Under the pieces are notes generated by a model. The model saw nothing but the letters and a program-made list of their open reading frames with translations. It was not told the origin of the DNA and did not search any database. Positions 16,671 to 24,734 of a DNA stretch of 25,063 nucleotides are shown piece by piece. Every line of letters starts with the position of its first letter. Position 1 is the stretch's first letter. The stretch covers positions 1 to 25,063 of the forward strand of contig CAZHWR010000027.1 in assembly GCA_964536085.1 (NCBI GenBank), in the 5' to 3' direction. Position numbers and translations under genes: made by a program. The stretch comes from CAZHWR01 sp964536085 (lineage in GTDB: Bacteria > Bacillota > Clostridia > Oscillospirales > Ruminococcaceae).

Positions 16671-16790
16671 TTGTGGGCTTTTGACGATAACAATATTGCT
16701 TATCTTACAGCTATTTTAATCTGCTTTCTGCCCTGCACGGACAAAAAGTCTCCGGCTTATGTTCAGGACGAAGAACAGCCGCAGGAATAA
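16671..16790 (+). CDS. Possible 39-residue peptide with lipobox-like segment
   Basis: TTG at 16671 with AAGGGA 4 bases upstream, 18 bases after the MBL stop. A hydrophobic stretch (AYLTAILICFLPC) leads to a Cys and then a hydrophilic, acidic tail (TDKKSPAYVQDEEQPQE). It looks like a lipoprotein tail, but the segment before the hydrophobic run is acidic instead of basic, so a working signal peptide is doubtful. It may be a decayed gene or chance; no function is proposed. Confidence 0.25.
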   Translation: MWAFDDNNIAYLTAILICFLPCTDKKSPAYVQDEEQPQE

Positions 16791-16808
16791 CATATCGATA
16801 CGACAATA

Positions 16809-16841
16809 ACGGAGCCGCTTTTATAAAAGCGGCTCCGTTTT
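16809..16841 (+). terminator. Intrinsic terminator after the SLOG-MBL operon
   Basis: A perfect 13-base stem, CGGAGCCGCTTTT (16810-16822) with AAAAGCGGCTCCG (16825-16837), has a 2-base loop and is followed by four Ts. It lies between convergent genes and may also help end the M23 transcript. Confidence 0.85.
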
Positions 16842-16890
16842 CAGTAAAAACAATACAGTGTTTTTGTTGCTTGATTCGGGGAAGAAGGCT

Positions 16891-18690
16891 TTACCTTGTT
16901 CCGATGTACGTCTCGGGATTTACACACGAGCCGTTTATTCTGACCTCAAAGTGACAATGGTTTCCTGTTGCCCACCCGGTCATTCCCACAGCGGATATAT
17001 TCTGCCCCTGTGAAACTGTTTGACCTGCGGAAACATATATCGCCGAGTTGTGACCGTACAGCGTTTGTATGCCGTTGCCGTGGTCAATAATGACGCACTT
17101 GCCGTAGCCTGAATACCATGTGGCAAGCGATACCGTACCTGACGCCGCCGCATAGACCGCAGTACCTGCGGACGCGGCAATATCGGTACCCTTGTGAAGA
17201 CTTCCGTCTCTGTATCCATAGTGGCTGGAGGTATACCCGCCGTTGACGGGCCATATAAACTGCGAATTTCCGATCACAGTGGCGCTTGGACCTGCGGAAT
17301 ATGTGCTGGATATCGTCTTTGTGCCGCGTTTGACCTTTTTGCTGACAGGTTGCTTTGTGACTTTTTTGGAAACGACCTTTCTCGCGGTTTCAACGCCGTT
17401 TACGTACGTGATGTCCGCCGTGACGACGACCTTTCCGGTTTTACCGCTCCTGATAGTTTCGGTGTAGCCTTTAAGCTGAGTCGAATCGTTTACATACTCC
17501 GTGTCGTAGCTTAGGGTTTTGGTGTATTTTTCACGCCGCACTTCCTTGACGGAAAGGAAGGGCACCTTGGCGGTGATAGTTATCTTTCTTCCTGCGTTGA
17601 ATTTTTTTTTAAGTCCCGGATTCAAGCTGTAAAGTGTCTTGATTTTAACGTTGAACTTCTCCGCTACGCCCGATGGGGTGTCGCCCTTTTTGAGCTTATA
17701 GGTCTTTTTCTTGGTTTTATTGCTCTTGAGCGTTTTGACAATTTTTTTTTCGCTTTGAAGCGTTTCGGTCAGGTATATCCCGCTTTTGAGCTCGATGTCG
17801 TCGGCAAATGAAATAGACGTGCTGTTTTTCTTTTTGTACTTTAGCAGTATATTGTTCAGCGCGGTCGTAATGGGTTCTGAATCGGTGACCGAGCCGAGAA
17901 GATTACCGTTTATATATATACCGACCGCTTCTACGATATCTTCGCCGGAAGACTGAACCATTCTTCCGACCAGAGTGTCGCTGTCCACCAGCTCGCTTTC
18001 AGAAGCAAGCTTTAATGTGAGCTGTGAATCGGTAGAAATCTGGCTTGAATCCTCATCGCCGTCGTAAACTATCTGCTGCATCAGCATGTTGTGCGCGGTA
18101 GTGTAAACATTTTCTTCGCTAACCGTTCCTATGGTTTGATCGTTGAAAGTGACCTCAACTGCAAAAGTGAGCGATTCGGCAAAATGCACTACGCAGACCA
18201 AAGCAAAAATGCATACAACGGGAGCGGTATAGTTGAGTATAGTTTTTGCAATAAGAGACTTGTTGCGGCGCGCGCCCTCTTTTACGGTTTTTAAAACGAC
18301 CTTTGCGGACGACGCGTCTTCGTTTGATTCATCCAACCGTCTTTTTATTACTTTAAAGTAAGCCCTGAACGAGCGGTACGGCTCGGTTATAACAGTAACG
18401 GTTCTTATATATACCTTATAAAAGCGAATTCCCAGCTTGCGTGCGGGGACTTCTATCATATACCAAAGTCCTTTTGCCGCGAGAACTGTGAATCTCGTGA
18501 ACTCATACAAAAAAGCACGGACGCTTTTTGCACAAAATACAGACGCTTTAACAGCGTTGTTGTATATTGCATAGGCTGCTTTGCGCAGCAGTCTCATAAA
18601 ATGTTCTGTTGTCGGTTTTACGCCGGGAAAATTGTTTTTTTTGCTTTCGGCGCCCGAATTGTTTTCGGAATTTTTTCGCCTAAAAGCCAT
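16891..18690 (-). CDS. Membrane-anchored M23 peptidoglycan endopeptidase with LysM and G5 domains
   Basis: 599 residues from the third of three clustered ATGs (18690), which has AGGAG 9 bases upstream; ATGs at 18696 and 18699 are too close to it. The order is a basic, amphipathic cytosolic part (1-150), one membrane span (about 152-172), an extracellular stretch (to about 325), LysM (about 328-372, YKLKKGDTPSGVAEKF), G5 (about 377-455) and M23 (about 478-599). M23 zinc and catalytic residues are present: H499 and D503 in HKGTD, and H578/H580 in HCHFEV. It should cut peptide cross-links in the wall while held at the membrane. It is monocistronic with its own promoter. Confidence 0.93.
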   Translation of the reverse strand: MAFRRKNSENNSGAESKKNNFPGVKPTTEHFMRLLRKAAYAIYNNAVKASVFCAKSVRAFLYEFTRFTVLAAKGLWYMIEVPARKLGIRFYKVYIRTVTVITEPYRSFRAYFKVIKRRLDESNEDASSAKVVLKTVKEGARRNKSLIAKTILNYTAPVVCIFALVCVVHFAESLTFAVEVTFNDQTIGTVSEENVYTTAHNMLMQQIVYDGDEDSSQISTDSQLTLKLASESELVDSDTLVGRMVQSSGEDIVEAVGIYINGNLLGSVTDSEPITTALNNILLKYKKKNSTSISFADDIELKSGIYLTETLQSEKKIVKTLKSNKTKKKTYKLKKGDTPSGVAEKFNVKIKTLYSLNPGLKKKFNAGRKITITAKVPFLSVKEVRREKYTKTLSYDTEYVNDSTQLKGYTETIRSGKTGKVVVTADITYVNGVETARKVVSKKVTKQPVSKKVKRGTKTISSTYSAGPSATVIGNSQFIWPVNGGYTSSHYGYRDGSLHKGTDIAASAGTAVYAAASGTVSLATWYSGYGKCVIIDHGNGIQTLYGHNSAIYVSAGQTVSQGQNISAVGMTGWATGNHCHFEVRINGSCVNPETYIGTR

Positions 18691-18740
18691 TGTCATCATC
18701 TCCTGATTAGAATTATTACAAAATAGTAACAACGCTTCTA

Positions 18741-18768
18741 ATTATACACGATTTGACGCTAATTGCAA
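18741..18768 (-). promoter_or_regulatory. Promoter of the M23 peptidase gene
   Basis: On the minus strand, TTGCAA (18768-18763), a 16-base spacer and TATAAT (18746-18741). The predicted leader is about 45 bases. From here to the ileS promoter (18769-18932) the DNA is AT-rich and I see no gene. Confidence 0.55.
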
Positions 18769-18932
18769 CTTTTTTGGGGCGGGATAGCAAAATCGTTTAC
18801 AATTTTTATGCGGGATGTACAATATTCAGAGGCGATTTTATGGAAAATAAATAGAATTGATAATATGAAAAGCTAAAAATGCATTTTGCTTCCTATTTTA
18901 GTAATTTTTCGCAAAACCGGCGATGCTTTGTA

Positions 18933-18962
18933 TTGACAACTGCAAGCAAAATATAATATAAT
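18933..18962 (+). promoter_or_regulatory. Promoter of the ileS T-box transcript
   Basis: A perfect TTGACA (18933-18938), an 18-base spacer and a perfect TATAAT (18957-18962). An overlapping TATAAT at 18952 would leave only 13 bases. The predicted start near 18969 gives a leader of about 334 bases before ileS. Confidence 0.7.
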
Positions 18963-19037
18963 TTTAAAAACAGGCAATAAGGGGCGAAAAGACTTTGCTA
19001 AAGTTCGTTTCTAACCTTATATTCTGTATCTGTTAAA

Positions 19038-19261
19038 GGCTGTGACAAAGACAGAAATCCGCTTTTGAGTTTCCAGAGAGCCGTGTTCGCTGAAAATCGG
19101 CGCTTTAAAATCGGATTTTACATCACTTTCGAGCTGTGGCCCGAACGCGCGCATGCGTTATTAGGCGTCAACGGGTTCCCTCCGTTATAAGGGGCGCATA
19201 TGCTTGTATGCAGTGACCGCTGAAATTACGCTTTCGACATTTTACGGTCGGAAGCTTTTTT
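19038..19261 (+). promoter_or_regulatory. T-box riboswitch leader of ileS, ending in a terminator
   Basis: Stem I is recognisable: base GGC/GCC (19038-19040 with 19139-19141), helix AAATCCG/CGGATTT (19055-19061 with 19112-19118), an AGAGAG segment (19075-19080) and an apical GCCG/CGGC stem (19080-19083 with 19098-19101). The specifier position reads ATC (19122-19124), an isoleucine codon followed by A, and CTTTCGAGC follows. This matches the gene it controls. A small stem AACGG/CCGTT (19170-19186) resembles stem III. The terminator is GCTTTCGAC, an 8-base loop and GTCGGAAGC (19230-19255), then six Ts. The expected T-box sequence with UGGN is not found intact; the closest stretch is GCAGTGACCGCTGAAATTACGC starting at 19210, given here only by its core AGTGACCGC. 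Uncharged tRNA-Ile normally favours read-through. Confidence 0.8.
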
Positions 19262-19302
19262 GTTTACATGCAGGCAGAATTTTTATATGGAGCGTGAGAA
19301 AA

Positions 19303-22300
19303 ATGGCAGACGCAAAATCAGGTGAAGCTAAGCTTTACAAAAGCGTGTCGTCCGACTTGGACTTTGTGGCAAGGGAGAAAAAAATCTGCGAGTTCTGGAA
19401 GCAGAACGGAATTTTTGAAAAGAGTATTGAAAACCGCCGCGGCGCCGAGCCGTACGTTTTTTACGACGGTCCGCCGACTGCAAACGGCAAGCCTCATATC
19501 GGTCACGTTTTAACGAGGGTAATTAAAGATATGATTCCGCGCTATCACGCAATGAAGGGCGAGATGGTTCCGAGAAAGGCGGGATGGGATACTCACGGTC
19601 TGCCGGTTGAGCTGGAGGTTGAAAAAATGCTCGGCTTAGACGGCAAGGAGCAGATTGAGGAATACGGACTCGAGCCGTTTATATCTCGCTGCAAGGAGAG
19701 CGTTTGGAAATACAAGGGCATGTGGGAGGACTTTTCCCAGGCCGTCGGCTTCTGGGCCGATATGGACGACCCATATGTAACCTATGACAACAGCTTTATC
19801 GAGTCGGAATGGTGGGCGTTAAAGCAGATATACGACAAAGGGCTTTTGTACAAGGGCTTTAAAATCGTACCCTACTGCCCGCGCTGCGGAACTCCGCTTT
19901 CGTCGCACGAGGTAGCCCAAGGGTATAAGGATGTTAAAGAGCGTTCGGCTGTCGCGAAATTCAAGGTAAAGAGCGAAAACGCATATTTTCTGGCGTGGAC
20001 GACGACTCCGTGGACGCTGCCGTCGAACGTGGCGCTGTGCGTTCATCCCGACTACGACTATGTAAAGGTTTCGTGCGGGGAGGACGTATATTATATTTCC
20101 GAGGCGCTGGCTCCGGCTGTTTTGAAAGACGAATACACAGTGCTCGAGCGGTTTAAGGGAAGCGAGCTTGAATATAAGGAATACGAGCCGCTGTTTGATT
20201 TTGTGTCGCCCAAGGAAAAATGCTGGTACGTCACCTGCGACAAATATGTAACGCTTACCGACGGTACGGGAATCGTCCACATAGCGCCCGCATTCGGCGA
20301 GGACGACGCAAAGGTCGGCAGAAAATATGAGCTTCCGTTTGTTCAGCTTGTAAACGCAAAAGGTCAGATGACCGAGGAGACCGACTGGGCGGGAGTTTTC
20401 TGCAAGGACGCGGACCAAAAGATACTAGTCGACCTCGACAGCCGCGGACTGCTGTTTTCAGCGCCAAAGTTTGAGCACAACTATCCCTTCTGCTGGCGGT
20501 GCGACACTCCGCTCATCTATTATGCGCGCGAAGCGTGGTTTATCAAGATGACGGCGGTCAAGGATGACCTTATCAAAAACAACAACACAATAAACTGGAT
20601 TCCCGAAAATATCGGCAAAGGGCGTTTCGGCGACTGGCTGGAGAATGTTCAGGACTGGGGTATCAGCCGCGACAGGTACTGGGGTACGCCGCTCAATATC
20701 TGGGAGTGCGAATGCGGTCACAGGCACTCCGTAGGCAGTATCGAGGAATTAAAATCCATGTCCGAAAACTGCCCGGAGGATATCGAGCTTCACAGACCGT
20801 ATATCGACAATGTAACGATAAAATGCCCCGAGTGCGGCAAGGAAATGACGCGCGTCAAGGAGGTTATCGACTGCTGGTTTGACTCCGGCTCGATGCCCTT
20901 TGCGCAGCACCATTATCCGTTTGAGAACAAGGAACTGTTCGAGCAGCAGTTCCCTGCAAACTTTATTTCTGAGGCGGTCGATCAGACTCGCGGATGGTTT
21001 TATTCGCTGCTTGCGATATCAACGCTTATTTTCAACAAGGCTCCGTTTAAAAACTGCATTGTAATGGGTCATGTTCAGGACGAAAACGGTCAGAAGATGA
21101 GCAAGTCCAAGGGCAACGCCGTAGACCCGTTTGAAGCGCTCGAGACCTACGGAGCGGACGCTATCCGCTGGTATTTTTATACCAATTCCGCGCCGTGGTT
21201 GCCGAAGAAATTCAGCGGCAAAGCGGTAACCGAGGGTCAGCGCAAATTCATGGGTACGCTGTGGAACACATATGCGTTTTATGTTCTGTATGCCAATATT
21301 GACGGCTTTGATCCCACAAAGCATAAGCTGGAATATGATAAGCTGTCGATAATGGACAAATGGCTGCTTTCAAGGCTCAACAGCGCGGTTGCAAAGGTCG
21401 ATAAAAATCTATCGGATTATCAGATACCCGAAGCGGCTAAGGCGCTGGATGAATTTGTCGACGAAATGTCCAACTGGTATGTGCGCAGGGGAAGAAAACG
21501 CTACTGGGCGGCCGACATGACGCAGGATAAAATCAACGCTTATATGACGCTTTACACAGCGCTTGTCGATATCACCAAGGCGGCGGCCCCGATGATACCG
21601 TTTATGGCGGAGGAAATTTACCAAAATTTGGTGCGCTCAATCGACAAATCGGCAAAGGAAAGTATTCATCTGTGCGATTTCCCGAAGGTTCGCGAGGAAT
21701 TGATTGACGCTGAACTTGAAGCGTCGATGGAGCAGATATTAAAGGTGGTCGTGCTTGGACGCGCCGCGCGAAACGGCTCGAATATCAAAAACCGCCAGCC
21801 GCTCGGTACAATTTACGTTCACACCGAGCCTGAGCTTGAAGACTACGCCGCGGAAATAATCACTGACGAGCTTAACGTTCACAATATCGAGCCGGCACAC
21901 TCGATTGCAGAGTATATCGATTATACCTTTAAGCCGCAGCTTAAAACCCTCGGACCGAAGTACGGCAAGAAGCTGGGCGAGATTCGCAAGCTTTTGGCTG
22001 AACTGGATGGAAGTGCCGCAAAGTCTCAGCTGGACGAGAAAGGATTTATCACCCTTTCGCTTTCGGACGGCGATATTGAGCTTTCGGCGGATGATCTGCT
22101 TATCGAATCGCAGCAAAAGAGCGGTTTTTACACTGTAAGCGAAAACGGAGTTACCGTCGCGCTCGACACCGAGCTTACGAGTGAGCTTGTCGAGGAGGGA
22201 ATAATCCGCGAAATCGTCAGCAAAATCCAGACGATGCGCAAGGAAGCCGATTTCGACGTTATGGATCACATTGACGTTTCGCTTTGCGGAAGCGATTCTG

Positions 22301-22449
22301 TGTGCGGCGTTGCTCAAAAGCGCGCGAAGGATATATCCGTAGATGTACTTGCAAGCAGCATTGTATGCGGTGAAGAGCTTGAAAACGCCGCCGAAAAACA
22401 GTGGGACATAAACGGCGAGCAGGTTACTATACAAATCAAAAAGGCATAA
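19303..22449 (+). CDS. ileS: Isoleucyl-tRNA synthetase, type 2 (eukaryote-like)
   Basis: 1048 residues from the ATG at 19303, with GGAG 10 bases upstream. The longest frame starts at a TTG (19204) inside the T-box leader, before the terminator hairpin, and is rejected. It charges tRNA-Ile in the cytosol. The class I core shows HIGH at 65-68 within DGPPTANGKPHIGH and KMSKS at 598-602, with the editing domain between them (GWDTHGLPVE precedes it; TTPWTLPSN lies in it). The DALR-type anticodon domain spans about 680-830 and a long C-terminal extension follows. The TANGxPHIGH signature and the length of about 1050 place it in type 2, the group that includes mupirocin-insensitive IleRS, not the 920-940 residue type 1. 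Expression is controlled by the upstream T-box. Confidence 0.97.
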   Translation: MADAKSGEAKLYKSVSSDLDFVAREKKICEFWKQNGIFEKSIENRRGAEPYVFYDGPPTANGKPHIGHVLTRVIKDMIPRYHAMKGEMVPRKAGWDTHGLPVELEVEKMLGLDGKEQIEEYGLEPFISRCKESVWKYKGMWEDFSQAVGFWADMDDPYVTYDNSFIESEWWALKQIYDKGLLYKGFKIVPYCPRCGTPLSSHEVAQGYKDVKERSAVAKFKVKSENAYFLAWTTTPWTLPSNVALCVHPDYDYVKVSCGEDVYYISEALAPAVLKDEYTVLERFKGSELEYKEYEPLFDFVSPKEKCWYVTCDKYVTLTDGTGIVHIAPAFGEDDAKVGRKYELPFVQLVNAKGQMTEETDWAGVFCKDADQKILVDLDSRGLLFSAPKFEHNYPFCWRCDTPLIYYAREAWFIKMTAVKDDLIKNNNTINWIPENIGKGRFGDWLENVQDWGISRDRYWGTPLNIWECECGHRHSVGSIEELKSMSENCPEDIELHRPYIDNVTIKCPECGKEMTRVKEVIDCWFDSGSMPFAQHHYPFENKELFEQQFPANFISEAVDQTRGWFYSLLAISTLIFNKAPFKNCIVMGHVQDENGQKMSKSKGNAVDPFEALETYGADAIRWYFYTNSAPWLPKKFSGKAVTEGQRKFMGTLWNTYAFYVLYANIDGFDPTKHKLEYDKLSIMDKWLLSRLNSAVAKVDKNLSDYQIPEAAKALDEFVDEMSNWYVRRGRKRYWAADMTQDKINAYMTLYTALVDITKAAAPMIPFMAEEIYQNLVRSIDKSAKESIHLCDFPKVREELIDAELEASMEQILKVVVLGRAARNGSNIKNRQPLGTIYVHTEPELEDYAAEIITDELNVHNIEPAHSIAEYIDYTFKPQLKTLGPKYGKKLGEIRKLLAELDGSAAKSQLDEKGFITLSLSDGDIELSADDLLIESQQKSGFYTVSENGVTVALDTELTSELVEEGIIREIVSKIQTMRKEADFDVMDHIDVSLCGSDSVCGVAQKRAKDISVDVLASSIVCGEELENAAEKQWDINGEQVTIQIKKA

Positions 22450-22469
22450 CTGAAATTATCAGATAAATA

Positions 22470-22501
22470 AAAAACCGTCCGTTTTTAACGGACGGTTTTT
22501 T
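22470..22501 (+). terminator. Intrinsic terminator of ileS
   Basis: A perfect 14-base stem, AAAAACCGTCCGTT (22470-22483) and AACGGACGGTTTTT (22487-22500), has a 3-base loop and ends in a T run, 20 bases after the stop. Confidence 0.9.
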
Positions 22502-22637
22502 ATTTGAACTCATACCATGTTCCCGTTTTTTTATACTTTAACATATAATGTATCAAAAGGGTGAAAGAAAAGCTTTCATGCTTTGCCGAGTTTACCGAAA
22601 GCAAGCCTGCTTCTTGCTTCTGATAGGAGAGATATAT

Positions 22638-23546
22638 TTGTATGTTTTATTTTCCGTGATTTTATTGGTATTGATAGTATTCTTTATAATAAATCACCAT
22701 AGAAAACGAAAGATAATATGTAAAGTTAAATGCATGTCAAAAAAAGAAAAATGCTGTTTGCTGAATGAGCTTATTGAGCCGTTCGGATTTTCGTATGAAT
22801 CGAATCAGGATATATTTGTATCGCGCACCGACGCATGGCAGAGGCAATTCGGATACGGAAGAATATACGACGCAGCCGCGTCCTCTATGAACATGGTTTT
22901 TGATTCGGAGCCGGTGTATTTTAATTATAAGGAAAAGACCTGGCTTATCCAATTCTGGAAAGGACAGTATGGGATAAACACCGGTGCGGAAGCGGGCGTT
23001 TACCACGCTGATTCGATCGTGCCGCCGGAGCGGTTGAGCCATACGATTTTCGAGGCGGCGTCGGACGAGGAAATGCTCCCTATGAACATCCGGCTTTTTA
23101 CAGAAGACGATATTCTGTTCTGCGATGGCTTGCCTCATTGGTGGCTGGCGGGCTTTTGCATGGGCAAGTGGACGTGTCCGAGCGCCCTTACGTCGGAGAT
23201 AACAATCGCGTTTCCGGATATGCAGATGAGGGAGGCGTTTTTGCAAAGCATGCTGGATTTGGGCTATACCCGCAGGGAACTGTGCGTGAGCGGAGCGTCA
23301 GTGCGTGTTTTGTTCACAAGGCCCAAATCGCGGAACGCCATGCTGTCTGACAGTGGTCTGAGAATGCGGTATGCTCTGTGGAAAACGAGAATATTCTGCC
23401 GTATTTATCTTAAAATCACGGCGCCGTTTTGCCTTTCGTCGGATAAACTTTTGTATCTTTACTACTTTTTGCCGTTTGCCTTCAGAAGGACGGTTCGTCT
23501 GCGCAAGGCAAAAAAGTGCGGAAGGTACACAGATGAGCTGGTATAA
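22638..23546 (+). CDS. DUF4474-family membrane protein
   Basis: 302 residues from a TTG at 22638 with AGGAGAG 6 bases upstream. An in-frame ATG at 22548 would add 30 residues but has no ribosome site and overlaps a TATAAT-like box (22544-22549). One N-terminal membrane span (about 3-19) and a basic Cys-containing stretch lead into the DUF4474 region (about 44-225). Its recognisable pieces are LIEPFGFSYE, DAWQRQFGYGRIYD, EPVYFNY and WLIQFWKGQYGINTGAE. A second hydrophobic, basic region lies at about 240-285. The family has no known function. A hairpin (22599-22619) sits just before the ribosome site. Its stop overlaps the next gene by 14 bases, pointing to coupled translation with the phosphoesterase. 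Confidence 0.85.
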   Translation: MYVLFSVILLVLIVFFIINHHRKRKIICKVKCMSKKEKCCLLNELIEPFGFSYESNQDIFVSRTDAWQRQFGYGRIYDAAASSMNMVFDSEPVYFNYKEKTWLIQFWKGQYGINTGAEAGVYHADSIVPPERLSHTIFEAASDEEMLPMNIRLFTEDDILFCDGLPHWWLAGFCMGKWTCPSALTSEITIAFPDMQMREAFLQSMLDLGYTRRELCVSGASVRVLFTRPKSRNAMLSDSGLRMRYALWKTRIFCRIYLKITAPFCLSSDKLLYLYYFLPFAFRRTVRLRKAKKCGRYTDELV

Positions 23547-24414
23547 AAGGATAACCGAGGCTTTTGAAAACGCGCCGGTGCTGCCTGTAAACGAAAACTC
23601 GCGGTATGTTTTAATAAGCGACTGCCACCGCGGAATAGGAAATTCCAACGACAATTTTGCAAAAAATCAAAATTTATATTTTGCCGCTCTGAACCGTTAC
23701 TATAAACAGGGCTACACGTATCTTGAACTGGGCGACGGCGACGAGCTATGGGAAAACAGGTCGTATAAGAGGATCATTGACATTCACAGTGATGTTTTTG
23801 ACCTTCTTGAAAAATTTCGCGCAAAAAATCGGCTTTGGATGCTGTACGGCAACCACGATCACTGCAAAAAGTCCTGCCGATACTGCCGCAGGCATTGCAA
23901 ACGCAGGGCTGTAAAGGGTCAGCACAGACAGGACAGCTTTTTAGACGACGCCCGATTTTTCTCCGGGCTTATCCTGAAAGACGAAGCGTCGGGAAAGGAG
24001 TTTTATCTGACTCACGGCAATCAGGCGGAGTTTTTTAACAGCACGCTTGCGCCCGTGTCAGGATTTCTTGTGCGGTATTTATGGAAGCCGATGGAATCTT
24101 TCGGGGTGCTCGATCCGACGAGCGCCGCGCGCAGTTACACAAGAAAGGATAAAACCGAAAAGCGTCTTGTTGAATGGGCTAAGCGCGAAAAAACGCTGCT
24201 TATCGCGGGGCATACTCATCGTCCGATGACAGGCAGCGCCGATTCGCCTTATTTTAACACGGGAAGCTGCGTCCATCCGTGGAGTATCACCTGCATTGAA
24301 ATAAAAAACCGCCGTTTGACGCTTGTCAAATGGACGCTTCGCACAAATGCTGATATGACGCTGTATGTCGCGCGGGAAAAATTGGCAAAACCCGTGAGCA
24401 TAGACGAATTGTAA
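23533..24414 (+). CDS. Calcineurin-like metallophosphoesterase with four-Cys insertion
   Basis: 293 residues from the ATG at 23533, which has GGAAGG 7 bases upstream; the in-frame upstream extension lies within the DUF4474 gene and is rejected. All metal-binding motifs of the fold are present: D30-C-H32, GDGDE at 67-71, GNHD at 106-109, H161 in THGN and GHTH at 226-229. It should hydrolyse a phosphoester using a two-metal centre; the substrate is unknown. The layout is broadly LpxH-like, yet a Gram-positive cell makes no lipid A. Directly after GNHD comes a Cys cluster, C111-X3-C115-X2-C118-X3-C122, in a basic segment, unusual for this fold. It is coupled to the DUF4474 gene and followed by two terminators. 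Confidence 0.9.
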   Translation: MSWYKRITEAFENAPVLPVNENSRYVLISDCHRGIGNSNDNFAKNQNLYFAALNRYYKQGYTYLELGDGDELWENRSYKRIIDIHSDVFDLLEKFRAKNRLWMLYGNHDHCKKSCRYCRRHCKRRAVKGQHRQDSFLDDARFFSGLILKDEASGKEFYLTHGNQAEFFNSTLAPVSGFLVRYLWKPMESFGVLDPTSAARSYTRKDKTEKRLVEWAKREKTLLIAGHTHRPMTGSADSPYFNTGSCVHPWSITCIEIKNRRLTLVKWTLRTNADMTLYVAREKLAKPVSIDEL

Positions 24415-24475
24415 ACGCATCCGCTGTTGGACCGGCGTATGAAAGCCGACAGAAAAATCAAAAAACGGAGTCCTT

Positions 24476-24514
24476 GGGGCACCCTCCGTAGGGGAGGTGC
24501 CCCTGGTGGTTTTT
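24476..24514 (+). terminator. First terminator after the phosphoesterase gene
   Basis: The GC-rich stem GGGGCACC (24476-24483) with GGTGCCCC (24496-24503) contains a few further inner pairs and is followed by TGGTGG and five Ts. The short offset of the T run makes it a moderate terminator. Confidence 0.65.
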
Positions 24515-24545
24515 GTATTAAAACTGAATCTTGATTCTGATGTAA

Positions 24546-24576
24546 GGTATAACCATATCGGTTATGCCGTTTTTTT
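24546..24576 (+). terminator. Second terminator after the phosphoesterase gene
   Basis: GGTATAACC (24546-24554), loop ATATC and GGTTATGCC (24560-24568; one wobble) are followed by G and seven Ts. Confidence 0.75.
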
Positions 24577-24629
24577 GTTTTCGGGTGTAGCGTTACCTTT
24601 TAGTGATGCAGCTTTTTCAAAGCACGTAA

Positions 24630-24675
24630 CCCACTATGACACTTTGCGGCGCAACGGTGAAAGTGTCATAGTGGG
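24630..24675. repeat. Perfect 16-base inverted repeat
   Basis: CCCACTATGACACTTT (24630-24645) and AAAGTGTCATAGTGGG (24660-24675) are exact complements around a 14-base GC-rich loop. No T tract follows on either strand, so it is not a standard terminator. No coding frame explains it. It could be a small mobile-element relic, a recombination site or a structured RNA. Confidence 0.85.
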
Positions 24676-24734
24676 CTCTGCAATTCGATTGCGGCTGATA
24701 TTTTGCTTTGTTTGATAAACGGGAAGTTGTCCTA

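Noticed and set aside
19204..19302. 33-residue N-terminal extension of IleRS from a TTG
   Set aside because: It is encoded by the T-box terminator region and has no homology expected for IleRS; a ribosome site marks the ATG at 19303.
23371..23532. 54-residue extension of the phosphoesterase
   Set aside because: It lies entirely within the DUF4474 coding sequence, and GGAAGG marks the ATG at 23533.
24497..24715. 72-codon plus-strand frame
   Set aside because: It runs through two terminator hairpins and the 16-base inverted repeat, lacks a ribosome site and shows no domain.
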